A DNA stretch of 64,000 nucleotides from an uncultured Roseibium sp. (GCF_947496995.1 NZ_CANMFD010000001.1:988692-1052691); one strand, 5' to 3'; numbered from the stretch's first letter, positions 42,650 to 52,134 are shown. Notes: generated by a model not told the origin, from the sequence alone. Translations and numbers: made by a program.

Positions 42650-44044
42650 TCAGCCCAGCAGGCCATCCCGTTTCAGGACCTGGAAGGTGTCGTCGAGGGT
42701 TTTCTCGACGGTCTTCACGAGGAGATCCGCCTCTTCGTGCGTGAGCACCAGCGGCGGGGAGATGATCATGCTGTCGCGCACCGCGCGCATCACCATGCCG
42801 TTTTCGAAGGAAATGTCACGGCAGAGGGTGCCGGCCGTGCCCGCATCGCGGAACGGTTTGTGCGGGTTGGTCTTGTCCGGCACCAGTTCCAGCGCGCCGA
42901 GGAGGCCGGTCATCCGCGCTTCGCCGACCAGCGGATGCCCGGCGAGCTTCAGCCAGCGCTCCTTGAGATAGGGGCCGATGTCGTTTTTCACCCGGTCGAC
43001 AAGGCCTTCGCGCTCGATGATCTCCAGATTGGCGAGCGCCGCCGCCGCGCAGGCCGGGTGTCCTGAATACGTATAGCCGTGGTAGAATTCGCCGCCGGCA
43101 AGCATCAGCCCCTCGGCCACCCGGTCGGACACCAGAACGCCGCCCATCGGCAGGTAGCCGGAGGTCAACCCCTTGGCGATCGGCATCAGGTCCGGCTCCA
43201 TGCCGTAATAGTCTGACCCGAACCATTCGCCCATGCGGCCGAAGCCGCAGATCACTTCGTCGGAAACAAACAGGATATCGCGTTCCTTGAGGATGCGGCG
43301 GATCTCCGGCCAGTAGCTGTCCGGTGGAATGATCACGCCGCCCGCACCCTGGATCGGTTCGGCGATGAAGGCCGCGATCTTGTCTTCGCCGATCTCGTCG
43401 ATGGTCTGTTCCAGCTTCCGGGCGGTGAGAATGCCGAATTCATCCGGATCCATCTCATGGCCTTCGCCGAACCAGTAAGGCTGGTCGATATGATAGACGC
43501 CGGGAAGCGGCAGGTCGCCCTGGGCGTGCATTGCCTTCATGCCGCCAAGACTGGTCCCGGCCAGTGTCGACCCGTGATAGCCGTTCCAGCGCCCGATGAT
43601 CCCTTTCTTGTCCGGCTTGCCGAGCTTGTCCCAATAGGTGCGCACCATGCGGAACACGGTGTCGTTGGCCTCTGAGCCGGAGGAACAGTAAAACACCCTG
43701 TTGATGTGCGCTGGCGCGAGGCTGGCAAGCTTTTCCGAAAGCGCGACGGCGGGCGGATGGGTCGTCTTGAAGAAGGTGTTGTAATAGGACAGTTCGACCA
43801 TCTGCTTGTGCACGGCATCGGCGATCTCGGTGCGCCCGTGGCCCACCTGCACGCACCACAGGCCTGCCATCCCGTCGAGGATCTTCTTGCCTTCCGAATC
43901 CTGCAGCCACACGCCGTCGGCACTGGTGATGATCCGGGTGCCTTCCGCATTCAGCGACTTCATGTCGGAGAAGGGATGCCAGTGATGGGCGGCGTCAAGG
44001 TCCTGCAGGGCCTTGGTCGGATAGAGGTTGGAATGGGCCGTCAT
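42650..44044 (-). CDS. class-III aminotransferase, probably putrescine/polyamine--pyruvate (SpuC-like)
   Basis: This 464-residue PLP enzyme has the opening DAAHHWHPFSDMKSLNAEG typical of omega-amino acid/polyamine aminotransferases. VFYCSSGSEANDTVFRM and DEVICGFGRMGEWFG are present, and the PLP-binding lysine is in MPIAKGLTSGY. SpuC of Pseudomonas moves the amino group of putrescine to pyruvate. The neighbouring GS-like ligase and putrescine ABC genes support a diamine substrate. CGGAG lies about 9 bases before the ATG. It lies 30 bp downstream of the ligase gene on the same strand. Confidence 0.88.
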   Translation of the reverse strand: MTAHSNLYPTKALQDLDAAHHWHPFSDMKSLNAEGTRIITSADGVWLQDSEGKKILDGMAGLWCVQVGHGRTEIADAVHKQMVELSYYNTFFKTTHPPAVALSEKLASLAPAHINRVFYCSSGSEANDTVFRMVRTYWDKLGKPDKKGIIGRWNGYHGSTLAGTSLGGMKAMHAQGDLPLPGVYHIDQPYWFGEGHEMDPDEFGILTARKLEQTIDEIGEDKIAAFIAEPIQGAGGVIIPPDSYWPEIRRILKERDILFVSDEVICGFGRMGEWFGSDYYGMEPDLMPIAKGLTSGYLPMGGVLVSDRVAEGLMLAGGEFYHGYTYSGHPACAAAALANLEIIEREGLVDRVKNDIGPYLKERWLKLAGHPLVGEARMTGLLGALELVPDKTNPHKPFRDAGTAGTLCRDISFENGMVMRAVRDSMIISPPLVLTHEEADLLVKTVEKTLDDTFQVLKRDGLLG

Positions 44045-44074
44045 GGCGGAAACTCCGGATAGTGTTGAACGGGA

Positions 44075-45481
44075 TCAGACGTTGAGCAGGAGGTATTCCC
44101 GCTCCCATGGGCTGATCACGGACATGAAGGTTTCGAATTCTTCGTATTTGATCGCCCGGTAGGTGGCGACGAACTTCTCGCCGAACACCTCGATCATCTC
44201 GTCGGCTTTTTCGAATTTTCCGAGAGCCTCGGGCAGGCCGCGCGGCAGGGATCTGGCCCTGTCGGTACAGTCGTCGGCCTTCGGGGAATCCGGTTTCAAT
44301 CCGTTGACGATGCCCAGGTAGCCGCAGGCCAGGCTTGCGGCGATGGCCAGATACGGATTGGCGTCAGAGCCCGGAATGCGGTTTTCCAGCCGCCGGGCCT
44401 GCGCGTTCGAATAAGGCACGCGCAGCCCCACGGTCCGGTTGTCGTATCCCCAGTAGACATTGACCGGCGCGGTCGAGGTTTTCGAGAACCGCCGATAGGA
44501 GTTCACGAAAGGCGCCATGATGCAGGACACCTTTGGCAGATATTTCTGGTGGCCGGCGATGAAGGATAGGAAAAGCGGCGTTTCCTCGCCGTTTTCTCCG
44601 GCAAATATGTTCAGTCCGGTTTCCTTGTCGACCACCGACTGGTGGATATGCATGGCCGAGCCGGGCTGGTTCGACATCGGCTTGGACATGAAGGTGGCAT
44701 ACATTTCATGCCGCAGCGCGGCTTCACGGATCGTGCGCTTGAACAGGAAGACCTGGTCCGCCAGGGCCAGCGGATTGCCGTGGCGCAGGTTGATCTCCAT
44801 CTGCGCGGCGCCTTCCTCGTGGATCATGGTATCGATCTCGAGGCCCTGCTGTTCCGACAGGTCGTAGATGTCGTCGATAAGATCGTCGAATTCATTCAGC
44901 GCGGAAATGGAATAGGACTGGCGGCCGACTTCCGGACGGCCTGAGCGGCCCCGCGGCGGCTCGAGCGGGTAGTCCGGATCGGTGTTGGGCCGCACCAGGT
45001 AGAATTCGATTTCCGGGGCGATGACCGGTTCCCAGCCCTTGTCCTCATAGAGTTTCAGAACCCGCTTCAGGACATTGCGCGGCGCGGTTTCAAGCGGATC
45101 GCCTTCGCGCGTATAGGCATCGTGAATGAGCTGGGCCGTCGGATCGGTTTCCCAGGGCACCGTGGTTAGCGTGCTGTAGTCCGGCCGGAAATACAGGTCG
45201 CCGTCCGTGGCGTTATGCTGGAAGCGGTCGTCGTCCTCCGGATAGTCTCCGGAAATCGTCTGGGCGAAAATGGAGGCGGGCATGGTCATCACCGGACCGG
45301 AAAAGAACTTTCCGGTCGGCATCATCTTGCCGCGCGCGACACCAGCGATATCGGGAACGATGCACTCGATGTCCTGAATGTTGCGCGCATTCAGCCATTC
45401 CCGTGCGGCATCGACATCCGGCACGCCGCGCAGGCTGTCCGACGGATTCTGGATTTCACTGGCAGGTGCGTCTGCAGTCAC
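44075..45481 (-). CDS. glutamine synthetase-like gamma-glutamylpolyamine synthetase (PuuA/SpuI type)
   Basis: This 468-residue GS-fold ligase has a beta-grasp N-domain (ECIVPDIAGVARGKMMPTGK), metal-ligand segments EIEFYLV and EINLRHGNP, SAMHIHQS and WGYDNRTVGLRVP. These belong to the GS III-like PuuA/SpuI group that joins glutamate to putrescine or other amines. I chose GTG at 45481, with GGAG six bases upstream, over a TTG at 45565. An 18-bp palindrome lies 94-111 bp upstream. It heads a ligase-aminotransferase operon. Its paralogue at 46491 is on the opposite strand across the GntR gene. Confidence 0.88.
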   Translation of the reverse strand: MTADAPASEIQNPSDSLRGVPDVDAAREWLNARNIQDIECIVPDIAGVARGKMMPTGKFFSGPVMTMPASIFAQTISGDYPEDDDRFQHNATDGDLYFRPDYSTLTTVPWETDPTAQLIHDAYTREGDPLETAPRNVLKRVLKLYEDKGWEPVIAPEIEFYLVRPNTDPDYPLEPPRGRSGRPEVGRQSYSISALNEFDDLIDDIYDLSEQQGLEIDTMIHEEGAAQMEINLRHGNPLALADQVFLFKRTIREAALRHEMYATFMSKPMSNQPGSAMHIHQSVVDKETGLNIFAGENGEETPLFLSFIAGHQKYLPKVSCIMAPFVNSYRRFSKTSTAPVNVYWGYDNRTVGLRVPYSNAQARRLENRIPGSDANPYLAIAASLACGYLGIVNGLKPDSPKADDCTDRARSLPRGLPEALGKFEKADEMIEVFGEKFVATYRAIKYEEFETFMSVISPWEREYLLLNV

Positions 45482-45574
45482 GGGAGGCTCCAATTGTTGG
45501 TCGCCGGAAAGGAAAACCGTCCGGGACGATGGCCGATCACCAATCCTGTGTCCGGCGCTTTGCAAGTCAGCAGA

Positions 45575-45592
45575 ATTTTGTGATCACAAAAT
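45575..45592. promoter_or_regulatory. GntR operator candidate 1
   Basis: ATTTTGTGATCACAAAAT is a perfect 18-bp palindrome. It lies between the ligase-aminotransferase operon and the GntR stop codon, where the operon promoter is expected. The core GTGATCAC recurs at 46392-46399 on the other side of the GntR gene. Confidence 0.75.
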
Positions 45593-45620
45593 GACACGGG
45601 ACGGGAAAGGGATCAACAGC

Positions 45621-46325
45621 TCATGCGCCGGCGAGAATTTCCTTACCCAACAACCCCATGCCCTGGGAGATATCGGCAGCGATGGCGGTGCGCAAGGCCT
45701 GTTTGTCACCCAGTTCGACCGCCCGGATGGCTTCCTTGTGCCGGTCGACCAGACTGGCCGTGCCGACCCGGCCGTAGACCGTGCGCATGAAAGGGGCGAA
45801 TTGCAGCCACAGGCTGTCGATCAGGGGCAGCAGAACCTTCGAGGCGGTCGCCCGGTAGATGCTGAAATGGAAGGCGTGGTTCAACCGCATATAGGCCTCC
45901 GCATCGCCGCTGACGAGGCATTCGTCGATATCGTTGTCGATGGATTGCAGGTTGGCTGCATCGCCGGCGGTCAGGTGGGGGAGGGCCAGTTCGGCAAGTT
46001 CCGGCTCCAGCAGAAGGCGTGCCTTGAGCACCTCGTCGAAACGGGCCGGCGTCATGTCCGGCACCTGGACGCGGCCGTTGGGTTTGACTTCCAGGGCATT
46101 TTCCGCCGCAAGCCGCTGGAGCACCTCGCGCACCGGCATCGGGCTGACACCGAGTTCCGCCGCAAGCCCCCGGATCGTCACCGCTTTTCCGGGAATGAAG
46201 CGCCCCGCCAGCAGGCCAGTCCGGATCGCCACATCCACCTGTTCACGGGTCGCGCCGCGTGAGGTTGCTTGACCGGTCGCGGTCTTTGTCGGTCCGGATT
46301 TCAGAGCGGTACGGCGAAGTGGCAA
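45621..46325 (-). CDS. GntR-family (FadR/FCD) transcriptional regulator
   Basis: This 234-residue regulator has an N-terminal winged helix (VTIRGLAAELGVSPMPVREVLQRLAAE, read in parts) and a C-terminal FCD ligand domain with LNHAFHFSIYRATAS. It lies between the two GS-like genes and probably represses both until a polyamine-related inducer binds. The start is uncertain: I chose TTG at 46325 with GCGAGG upstream, since no ATG or GTG is available near the winged helix. A longer frame reaches 46418. Matching palindromes lie after its stop codon and before its start. Confidence 0.85.
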   Translation of the reverse strand: MPLRRTALKSGPTKTATGQATSRGATREQVDVAIRTGLLAGRFIPGKAVTIRGLAAELGVSPMPVREVLQRLAAENALEVKPNGRVQVPDMTPARFDEVLKARLLLEPELAELALPHLTAGDAANLQSIDNDIDECLVSGDAEAYMRLNHAFHFSIYRATASKVLLPLIDSLWLQFAPFMRTVYGRVGTASLVDRHKEAIRAVELGDKQALRTAIAADISQGMGLLGKEILAGA

Positions 46326-46388
46326 TGATGTGGTCCTCGCACGGTGATAAAGATGGTTTTGCGTGATCCGCCTTGACAGGCTCAGGGG

Positions 46389-46402
46389 AAAGTGATCACA
46401 TT
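46389..46402. promoter_or_regulatory. GntR operator candidate 2
   Basis: AAAGTGATCACATT is a 14-bp dyad with one mismatch around GTGATCAC. It lies between the divergent GntR gene and the second GS-like gene, so it could control both. Its core is identical to that of the operator at 45575. Confidence 0.7.
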
Positions 46403-46490
46403 TTTGGAAAGCAAGCAAACAAAAGTGGACTGCCGGTCAACAAACGCGTTCCGGTCAGGGCCAACCGATACAGGGGCAAACAGACTCTCA

Positions 46491-47879
46491 ATGAACGAGC
46501 TTCCCCACCAGACACTTGAACACCCAGCCGAACCTGGATGGAAGGCGGACTTCAACGCCTTCATGGCCGAGCATCCGGACCTGGACACGCTGGAAGTTGT
46601 CCTGCCCGACACCAACGGCGTCCTGCGCGGCAAGTGGTTGCCCGGCAAGGCGTTGCCGAAGGTGTTCGAAGGCGGCGTCGCCTTTCCCTATTCGCTTTTC
46701 GGGCTGGATGTCTGGGGCCGCGAGGTCGAGTCCACCGGCATGCATCTGGAGACGGGCGACAAGGACGGCGTCTGCTGGCCGATTCCTGAATCCCTGAAGC
46801 TCGTGCCCTGGGCTGATCGCAAGACCGCCCAGGTGCTGCTGTCCATGTACGACCGGGACGGGCAACCCTTTCCCGCCGATCCGCGTCACGTCCTCAACAC
46901 CACGGTTGAGCGGCTGAAGGACGAGTTCGGCGTCACGGCAACCTGTGCCTTCGAACTGGAGTTCTACCTGTTCGAGGAAAGCGACGGCGACTGGACGGAG
47001 CAGCCGACGCCGCTGTTTTCAACGCACCTGGGTCCCGCCCGCCAGAACATGTATGCGCTCTCCGACCTGGAAGCGCTGCTGCCAGTAGTCGACGATCTGC
47101 GCAGGGCCTGCGAGGCCCAGGGCATTCCGGCCGATGCCGCCGTGTCCGAAGCGGCGCCGGGCCAGTTCGAGCTGAACCTGCATCACCGGCGCGATCCGCT
47201 GTTGGCGGCCGACGACGTGGTGCTGCTGCGCAGGCTGGTGGCCGGTGTCGCCCGCAAGCACAAGCTCAAGGCCTCCTTCATGGCCAAGCCCTTCGTGCAA
47301 TGGCCGGGCAACGGGATGCATGTGCATGTCTCCATGGAGGACGCAAAAGGCAATCTATTCGCCGATCCCGACAAGGGCGGCGAACAGCTCGGTTACGTTA
47401 TCAACGGTCTGTTGAAGACAATGCCGGAGGCCCTGCTGCTGTTCATCTCCACCTTCAACGGCTTCCGCCGCATGCAGCCGGGATCCTATGCTCCGGCGTC
47501 GATCTGCTGGGGCTATGACAACCGCTCGGTCGCCCTGCGCGTCCCGGCCTCCACGCCGGAAGCGGCGCGCGTCGAACATCGCATCGCCGGCGCGGACGCC
47601 AATCCTTACCTGGTGCTGACCGGCATTCTCGAAGGCATGATGGAAGGCCTGCGGCTGAAGAAGGACCCGCCGGCCCCGATTGCCGGCAATGCCTATGAAA
47701 AGCGCAGGAAACGCCTCACGCCATGGATGGATGAGGCCATCGATGCCTTCGAGGCGTCCAAGCTGATGAAAAAAGCGGTCGGCAAGGAGATGCACAAGGT
47801 GCTGACCGAGATCAAGCGGGAAGAACTGAACGAATTCGGGCGGGAGATTTCTTCTCTGGAACGTCAGACCTATTTGTGA
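46491..47879 (+). CDS. second glutamine synthetase-like gamma-glutamylpolyamine synthetase
   Basis: This 462-residue GS-fold protein has LEVVLPDTNGVLRGKWLPGK, FELEFYLFEE, FELNLHHRRDP, GMHVHVS and WGYDNRSVALRVP. It belongs to the same PuuA/SpuI-like group as the product at 44075 but is clearly divergent, so the two may prefer different amines. The ATG at 46491 is preferred to an in-frame GTG inside the operator at 46392. The putrescine ABC genes potFGHI follow 152 bp downstream on the same strand. Confidence 0.88.
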   Translation: MNELPHQTLEHPAEPGWKADFNAFMAEHPDLDTLEVVLPDTNGVLRGKWLPGKALPKVFEGGVAFPYSLFGLDVWGREVESTGMHLETGDKDGVCWPIPESLKLVPWADRKTAQVLLSMYDRDGQPFPADPRHVLNTTVERLKDEFGVTATCAFELEFYLFEESDGDWTEQPTPLFSTHLGPARQNMYALSDLEALLPVVDDLRRACEAQGIPADAAVSEAAPGQFELNLHHRRDPLLAADDVVLLRRLVAGVARKHKLKASFMAKPFVQWPGNGMHVHVSMEDAKGNLFADPDKGGEQLGYVINGLLKTMPEALLLFISTFNGFRRMQPGSYAPASICWGYDNRSVALRVPASTPEAARVEHRIAGADANPYLVLTGILEGMMEGLRLKKDPPAPIAGNAYEKRRKRLTPWMDEAIDAFEASKLMKKAVGKEMHKVLTEIKREELNEFGREISSLERQTYL

Positions 47880-48031
47880 TGCAGCCACTGCCCAAAATCG
47901 GCGCTGGACAAAAAACCGGACCGCCGTCAAAGTTCAGGAAAGACCAGTCAGGACAAGTGTCTACGGCTGTATGCAATCAACGAACAGGACCAAAACAGGG
48001 TCACCGAAAATCTCTGAAGGGGAGTTACAAT

Positions 48032-49126
48032 ATGTCACTGAAATCCATTTTGACCGGTGCTGCCGCGCTCAGCCTCTTGGGCGGCGCGGCATTCGCCCAG
48101 GACCGGGAAGTCAGGGTCTATAACTGGTCCGACTATATCGACGAGTCGATCCTCGAGGACTTTACCAAGGAAACCGGTATCGAAGTCGTCTATGACGTCT
48201 TCGACAGCAACGAAGTGCTTGAAACCAAGCTGCTGGCCGGCGGAACCGGCTACGATATCGTCGTGCCGACCGGTACCTTCCTCGCGCGTCAGATCCAGGC
48301 AGGCGTGTTCGCCGAACTCGACAAGTCCAAGCTGCCCAATCTTTCCAACATGTGGACGGACATCGAGGAGCGGGTCCAGAAGTACGATCCGGACAACGCT
48401 CACTCCATCAACTACATGTGGGGCACCACCGGCCTCGGTTACAACGTCGAGAAGGTGAAGGCCGCTCTCGGCGAGGATGCACCGGTCGACAGCTGGGACC
48501 TCTTCTTCAAGCCGGAGAACATGGAAAAGCTGGCGGATTGCGGCGTCCATGTTCTGGATGCTCCGACGGAGCTGTTCCCGGCCGCGCTCAAGTATCTCGG
48601 GCTCGACCCGGACAGCAAGGATCCGGCGGAAATCGAGAAGGCCGGTGAGCTGCTCATGACCATCCGCCCCTATGTGCAGAAGTTCCATTCATCCGAATAC
48701 ATCAACGCTCTGGCCAACGGCGACATCTGCCTGGCGATCGGCTGGTCCGGTGATGTTCTGCAGGCCCGTGACCGCGCGGCGGAAGCCGATAACGGCGTGA
48801 CCGTGGAATACTCCATCCCGAAGGAAGGCGCGCTGATGTGGTTCGACCAGATGGCGATCCCGGCCGACGCGCCGCACAGCGAGGAAGCGCATGAGTTCCT
48901 GAACTACATCATGCGTCCGGACGTCATGGCGAAGGCCTCCAACTACGTCTATTACGCCAATGGCAACAAGGCGTCCCAGGAACTCCTCAACGACGATGTC
49001 ATCGGTGATCCGGCGATCTATCCGAGCGAAGAGGCGGTGAAGAACCTTTACACCGTGACCTCCTATCCGCCGAAGGTGAACCGGATTGTCACCCGCACCT
49101 GGACAACGGTGAAAAGCGGCCAGTAG
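48032..49126 (+). CDS. potF: putrescine/polyamine-binding periplasmic protein (PotF-like)
   Basis: This 364-residue protein captures polyamines for the PotGHI importer. A signal peptide ends AAFA at residue 22. VRVYNWSDYIDESILEDF is the PotF/PotD opening, whose WSDY residues line the ligand pocket. GWSGDVLQ near residue 238 supplies a further Trp-Asp pair seen in PotF. AGGGGAG precedes the ATG. A hairpin follows the gene and probably raises its expression over the permease genes. PotF (putrescine) is favoured over PotD by gene order and neighbours. Confidence 0.9.
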   Translation: MSLKSILTGAAALSLLGGAAFAQDREVRVYNWSDYIDESILEDFTKETGIEVVYDVFDSNEVLETKLLAGGTGYDIVVPTGTFLARQIQAGVFAELDKSKLPNLSNMWTDIEERVQKYDPDNAHSINYMWGTTGLGYNVEKVKAALGEDAPVDSWDLFFKPENMEKLADCGVHVLDAPTELFPAALKYLGLDPDSKDPAEIEKAGELLMTIRPYVQKFHSSEYINALANGDICLAIGWSGDVLQARDRAAEADNGVTVEYSIPKEGALMWFDQMAIPADAPHSEEAHEFLNYIMRPDVMAKASNYVYYANGNKASQELLNDDVIGDPAIYPSEEAVKNLYTVTSYPPKVNRIVTRTWTTVKSGQ

Positions 49127-49139
49127 GTCCTTGAGGCAG

Positions 49140-49167
49140 GACCGGGCTTTCACCGCAAAGCCCGGTC
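49140..49167 (+). other. intercistronic hairpin between potF and potG
   Basis: GACCGGGCTTT and AAAGCCCGGTC form a perfect 11-bp stem with a 6-nt loop (CACCGC). There is no T-run. It lies 13 bp after the potF stop and probably protects the potF mRNA or reduces read-through to potG. Confidence 0.75.
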
Positions 49168-49207
49168 GGCCGATGACTTCAGAATTCTCTTAGGGGTGGG
49201 GATTGTC

Positions 49208-50368
49208 TTGGCGAAGAAATCGATCGGACCTGTACGGCGGGAGTTCACTCCGTGGGAAACGCCGGACCATCCACCCTTCATCGAATTCCGCAATGTCACC
49301 AAGATGTTCGGTGACTTCACGGCCGTCGACAATCTCTCCCTGAAAATCTATGAACGCGAGTTTTTCGCGCTGCTCGGCGGCTCGGGGTGCGGCAAGACGA
49401 CCCTGATGCGCATGCTGGCCGGGTTCGAAGCGCCGACGGCGGGGCAGATCTTTCTTGACGGACAGGATCTTGCCGGCATCCCGGCTTTCCGCCGTCCCTC
49501 CAACATGATGTTCCAGTCCTACGCGCTGTTCCCGCACATGAGTGTCGAAAAGAACATCGCCTTCGGCCTGAAACAGGACAAGCTGGATGCCGCGGAGATC
49601 CGCGACCGCGTTGCGGAAATGCTGCGGCTGACCAAGCTGGAACAGTTCGCCAAGCGCAAACCGCATCAGCTTTCCGGTGGCCAGCGCCAGCGCGTCGCCC
49701 TGGCCCGGTCCCTGGCAAAACGTCCCAAGGTTCTGCTGCTGGACGAACCGCTGGGCGCCCTCGACAGAAAGCTGCGCGAGGAGACCCAGTTCGAGCTGAT
49801 GAACATCCAGGAAGAACTGAAGACCACTTTCCTGATTGTCACCCATGACCAGGAGGAGGCGATGACCGTCGCCGACCGGATCGCGGTGATGGACAAGGGA
49901 AAACTGGTTCAGGTGGCGACACCGGCGGAAATCTACGAAGCGCCGAATTCCCGGTTCGTGGCCGACTTCATCGGCGACGTGAACCTCATCGAGGCCAAGG
50001 TTTCGCGAAAGTCCGGCGAGGGCACCCTGCTTGAATCCGTCTGCGAAGGGTTTGCCATAGAGACAAACCAGGAAACCGATGCCGGTATCGGCGACCGGGT
50101 CTGGTATGCTATCCGCCCCGAAAAAGTCCGCATCGCGCACGGCCGCCGCGATCAGGACGCCGCCAACCAGATCGATGGTCTCGTCTGGGACATTGCCTAT
50201 CTCGGCGACGTTTCCATCATCCATTCCAAGGTAGGCGAGTCCGAAAAGGATACCATCCTGCGGGCCACCTTCGCCAATGTCTCGCGCATGGTGGACAATC
50301 CCATCACCTGGGATGACGAGGTCGTGCTTTCCTTCGACCGCGACGCCGGCGTCATTTTGAGGGGGTGA
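49208..50368 (+). CDS. potG: polyamine ABC transporter ATP-binding protein (PotG-like)
   Basis: This 386-residue ATPase has Walker A GGSGCGKTT, signature LSGGQRQR, Walker B VLLLDEPLGALD and a C-terminal TOBE regulatory domain from about residue 275. TTG at 49208 is preferred because AGGGGTGGGGA lies about five bases upstream. A GTG at 49196 is in frame but lacks such a site. It stops 6 bp before potH. The Walker A has GGSGCGKTT, where many homologues have GPSGCGKTT. Confidence 0.9.
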   Translation: MAKKSIGPVRREFTPWETPDHPPFIEFRNVTKMFGDFTAVDNLSLKIYEREFFALLGGSGCGKTTLMRMLAGFEAPTAGQIFLDGQDLAGIPAFRRPSNMMFQSYALFPHMSVEKNIAFGLKQDKLDAAEIRDRVAEMLRLTKLEQFAKRKPHQLSGGQRQRVALARSLAKRPKVLLLDEPLGALDRKLREETQFELMNIQEELKTTFLIVTHDQEEAMTVADRIAVMDKGKLVQVATPAEIYEAPNSRFVADFIGDVNLIEAKVSRKSGEGTLLESVCEGFAIETNQETDAGIGDRVWYAIRPEKVRIAHGRRDQDAANQIDGLVWDIAYLGDVSIIHSKVGESEKDTILRATFANVSRMVDNPITWDDEVVLSFDRDAGVILRG

Positions 50369-50374
50369 GGCACG

Positions 50375-51295
50375 ATGGATGAACCCGTCCCCGTAAGAAG
50401 AACCCTTGGAGGCTGGGCGCTGATCGCGGTGCCCTATGTGTGGCTGCTGATCTTCTTCCTGGCGCCGTTCCTGATCGTCTTCAAGATTTCTCTCTCGCAG
50501 ATAGCGGTCGCCATTCCGCCTTATATCCCGACTTTCGATCTTGCCTCCGGCTGGCAGGCCTTTTTCGAAAAGCTGGGTGAGCTGTCGTTCGAAAACTATC
50601 TCTGGCTGACACAGGATGACCTCTACTGGAAATCCTACATCTCCTCGGTCATCATTGCCGGCATCTCGACGCTGCTGACGTTGGTCATCGGCTATCCGAT
50701 CGCCTACGGCATGGCCCGCAGTCCCCAGTCGCTTCGCCCGACGCTGCTGATGCTGGTGATCCTGCCCTTCTGGACCAGCTTCCTGATCCGCGTCTATGCC
50801 TGGATCGGCATCCTCAAGAATGAAGGTCTGCTCAATCAGCTGCTGCTGACGCTGGGTATAATCGACGAGCCTCTGGTCATTCTCAACACCAACATGGCGG
50901 TCTATATCGGCATCGTCTATTCCTACCTGCCGTTTCTGGTCCTGCCGCTCTACGCAAGCCTTGAGCGGCTCGACGGCAGCCTGCTGGAAGCCGCCGAGGA
51001 TCTCGGCTGCCCGCCCTGGCTGGCCTTCTGGAAGATAACCCTGCCTCTTTCGCTTCCCGGGGTGATCGCCGGCTGTTTCCTGGTCTTCATTCCCGCCGTC
51101 GGCGAGTTCGTCATCCCCGATCTGCTCGGAGGTTCCGATACGCTGATGATCGGCAAGACGCTGTGGACCGAGTTCTTCAACAACCGTGACTGGCCGGTCT
51201 CTTCCGCCGTGGCCGTGATCCTGCTGATGATCCTGGTGATCCCGATCATCCTCTTCCAGAACCAGCAGCAGAAAATTGCGGAGAAAGAGGCATGA
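50375..51295 (+). CDS. potH: polyamine ABC transporter permease (PotH-like)
   Basis: This 306-residue permease has about six membrane helices and the EAA loop LLEAAEDLGCPPWLAFWKI near residue 205, which docks on PotG. The long periplasmic segment after the first helix (residues 45-85) is usual for PotH. It overlaps potI by 4 bp, so the two permeases should be made in equal amounts. Confidence 0.92.
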   Translation: MDEPVPVRRTLGGWALIAVPYVWLLIFFLAPFLIVFKISLSQIAVAIPPYIPTFDLASGWQAFFEKLGELSFENYLWLTQDDLYWKSYISSVIIAGISTLLTLVIGYPIAYGMARSPQSLRPTLLMLVILPFWTSFLIRVYAWIGILKNEGLLNQLLLTLGIIDEPLVILNTNMAVYIGIVYSYLPFLVLPLYASLERLDGSLLEAAEDLGCPPWLAFWKITLPLSLPGVIAGCFLVFIPAVGEFVIPDLLGGSDTLMIGKTLWTEFFNNRDWPVSSAVAVILLMILVIPIILFQNQQQKIAEKEA

Positions 51296-52116
51296 CGCGC
51301 GGCCCTTCCTGGTTCAATGTCACGTCTCTCGTGGTGGGCTTTTCTTTCCTCTACCTGCCCATCGTTCTCCTGGTGATCTACTCCTTCAACAAGAGCCGGC
51401 TTGTCACGGTCTGGGGCGGGTTCTCGGTCGAATGGTACGTGTCTCTGCTCCACAACGAGCAGCTTCTGGACGCAGCCTGGGTGACGCTCAGGGTGGCTTT
51501 CGTCTCCGCCAGCGTCGCGACGGTGCTCGGCACGGCGGCGGCTCTCGTTCTGGTACGCTCCGGCCGCTTCTTCGGGCGCTCGCTGTTCTCCGGCATGATC
51601 TTCGCACCGCTGGTGATGCCCGAAGTCATCCTCGGCCTGTCGCTGCTGCTGCTGTTCGTGGCGATGGACCAGTCGCGGGGCTTCTGGACCGTGATCCTGG
51701 CGCACACCACCTTCGCCATGTGTTACGTGGCCGTTGTCGTGCAGTCGCGGCTTGTGGGCTTCGACAAGTCTATCGAGGAGGCGGCGGAAGACCTCGGTTG
51801 TCCGCCGGTCAAGACGTTCTTCCTGATCACCCTGCCGATCATACTGCCGGGCGTCGTTGCCGGCTGGATGCTGGCCTTCACCCTGTCCCTCGACGATCTG
51901 GTCGTTGCCAGCTTCACCACAGGTCCGGGGGCGACGACCCTGCCGATGAAGATCTATTCCCAGGTCAGGCTCGGCGTGACGCCGGAAATCAATGCCGTGT
52001 GCACCATTCTCGTTGTGCTGGTCACCATCGGCGTGATTGCAGCTTCCCTTGCGACCCGGCGGCAGCAGGTTCAAAAGGAACGGGACGAGCGCACGGCGTT
52101 CGGGGCGGAGGGTTGA
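51292..52116 (+). CDS. potI: polyamine ABC transporter permease (PotI-like)
   Basis: This 274-residue partner permease has six predicted helices and the EAA loop IEEAAEDLGCPPVKTFFLI near residue 160. It forms the heterodimer with PotH. The gene ends the potFGHI operon and converges on the DUF6460 gene with 18 bp between stop codons. Confidence 0.92.
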   Translation: MTRGPSWFNVTSLVVGFSFLYLPIVLLVIYSFNKSRLVTVWGGFSVEWYVSLLHNEQLLDAAWVTLRVAFVSASVATVLGTAAALVLVRSGRFFGRSLFSGMIFAPLVMPEVILGLSLLLLFVAMDQSRGFWTVILAHTTFAMCYVAVVVQSRLVGFDKSIEEAAEDLGCPPVKTFFLITLPIILPGVVAGWMLAFTLSLDDLVVASFTTGPGATTLPMKIYSQVRLGVTPEINAVCTILVVLVTIGVIAASLATRRQQVQKERDERTAFGAEG

Positions 52117-52134
52117 CGCCTCAGCATACCGAGC

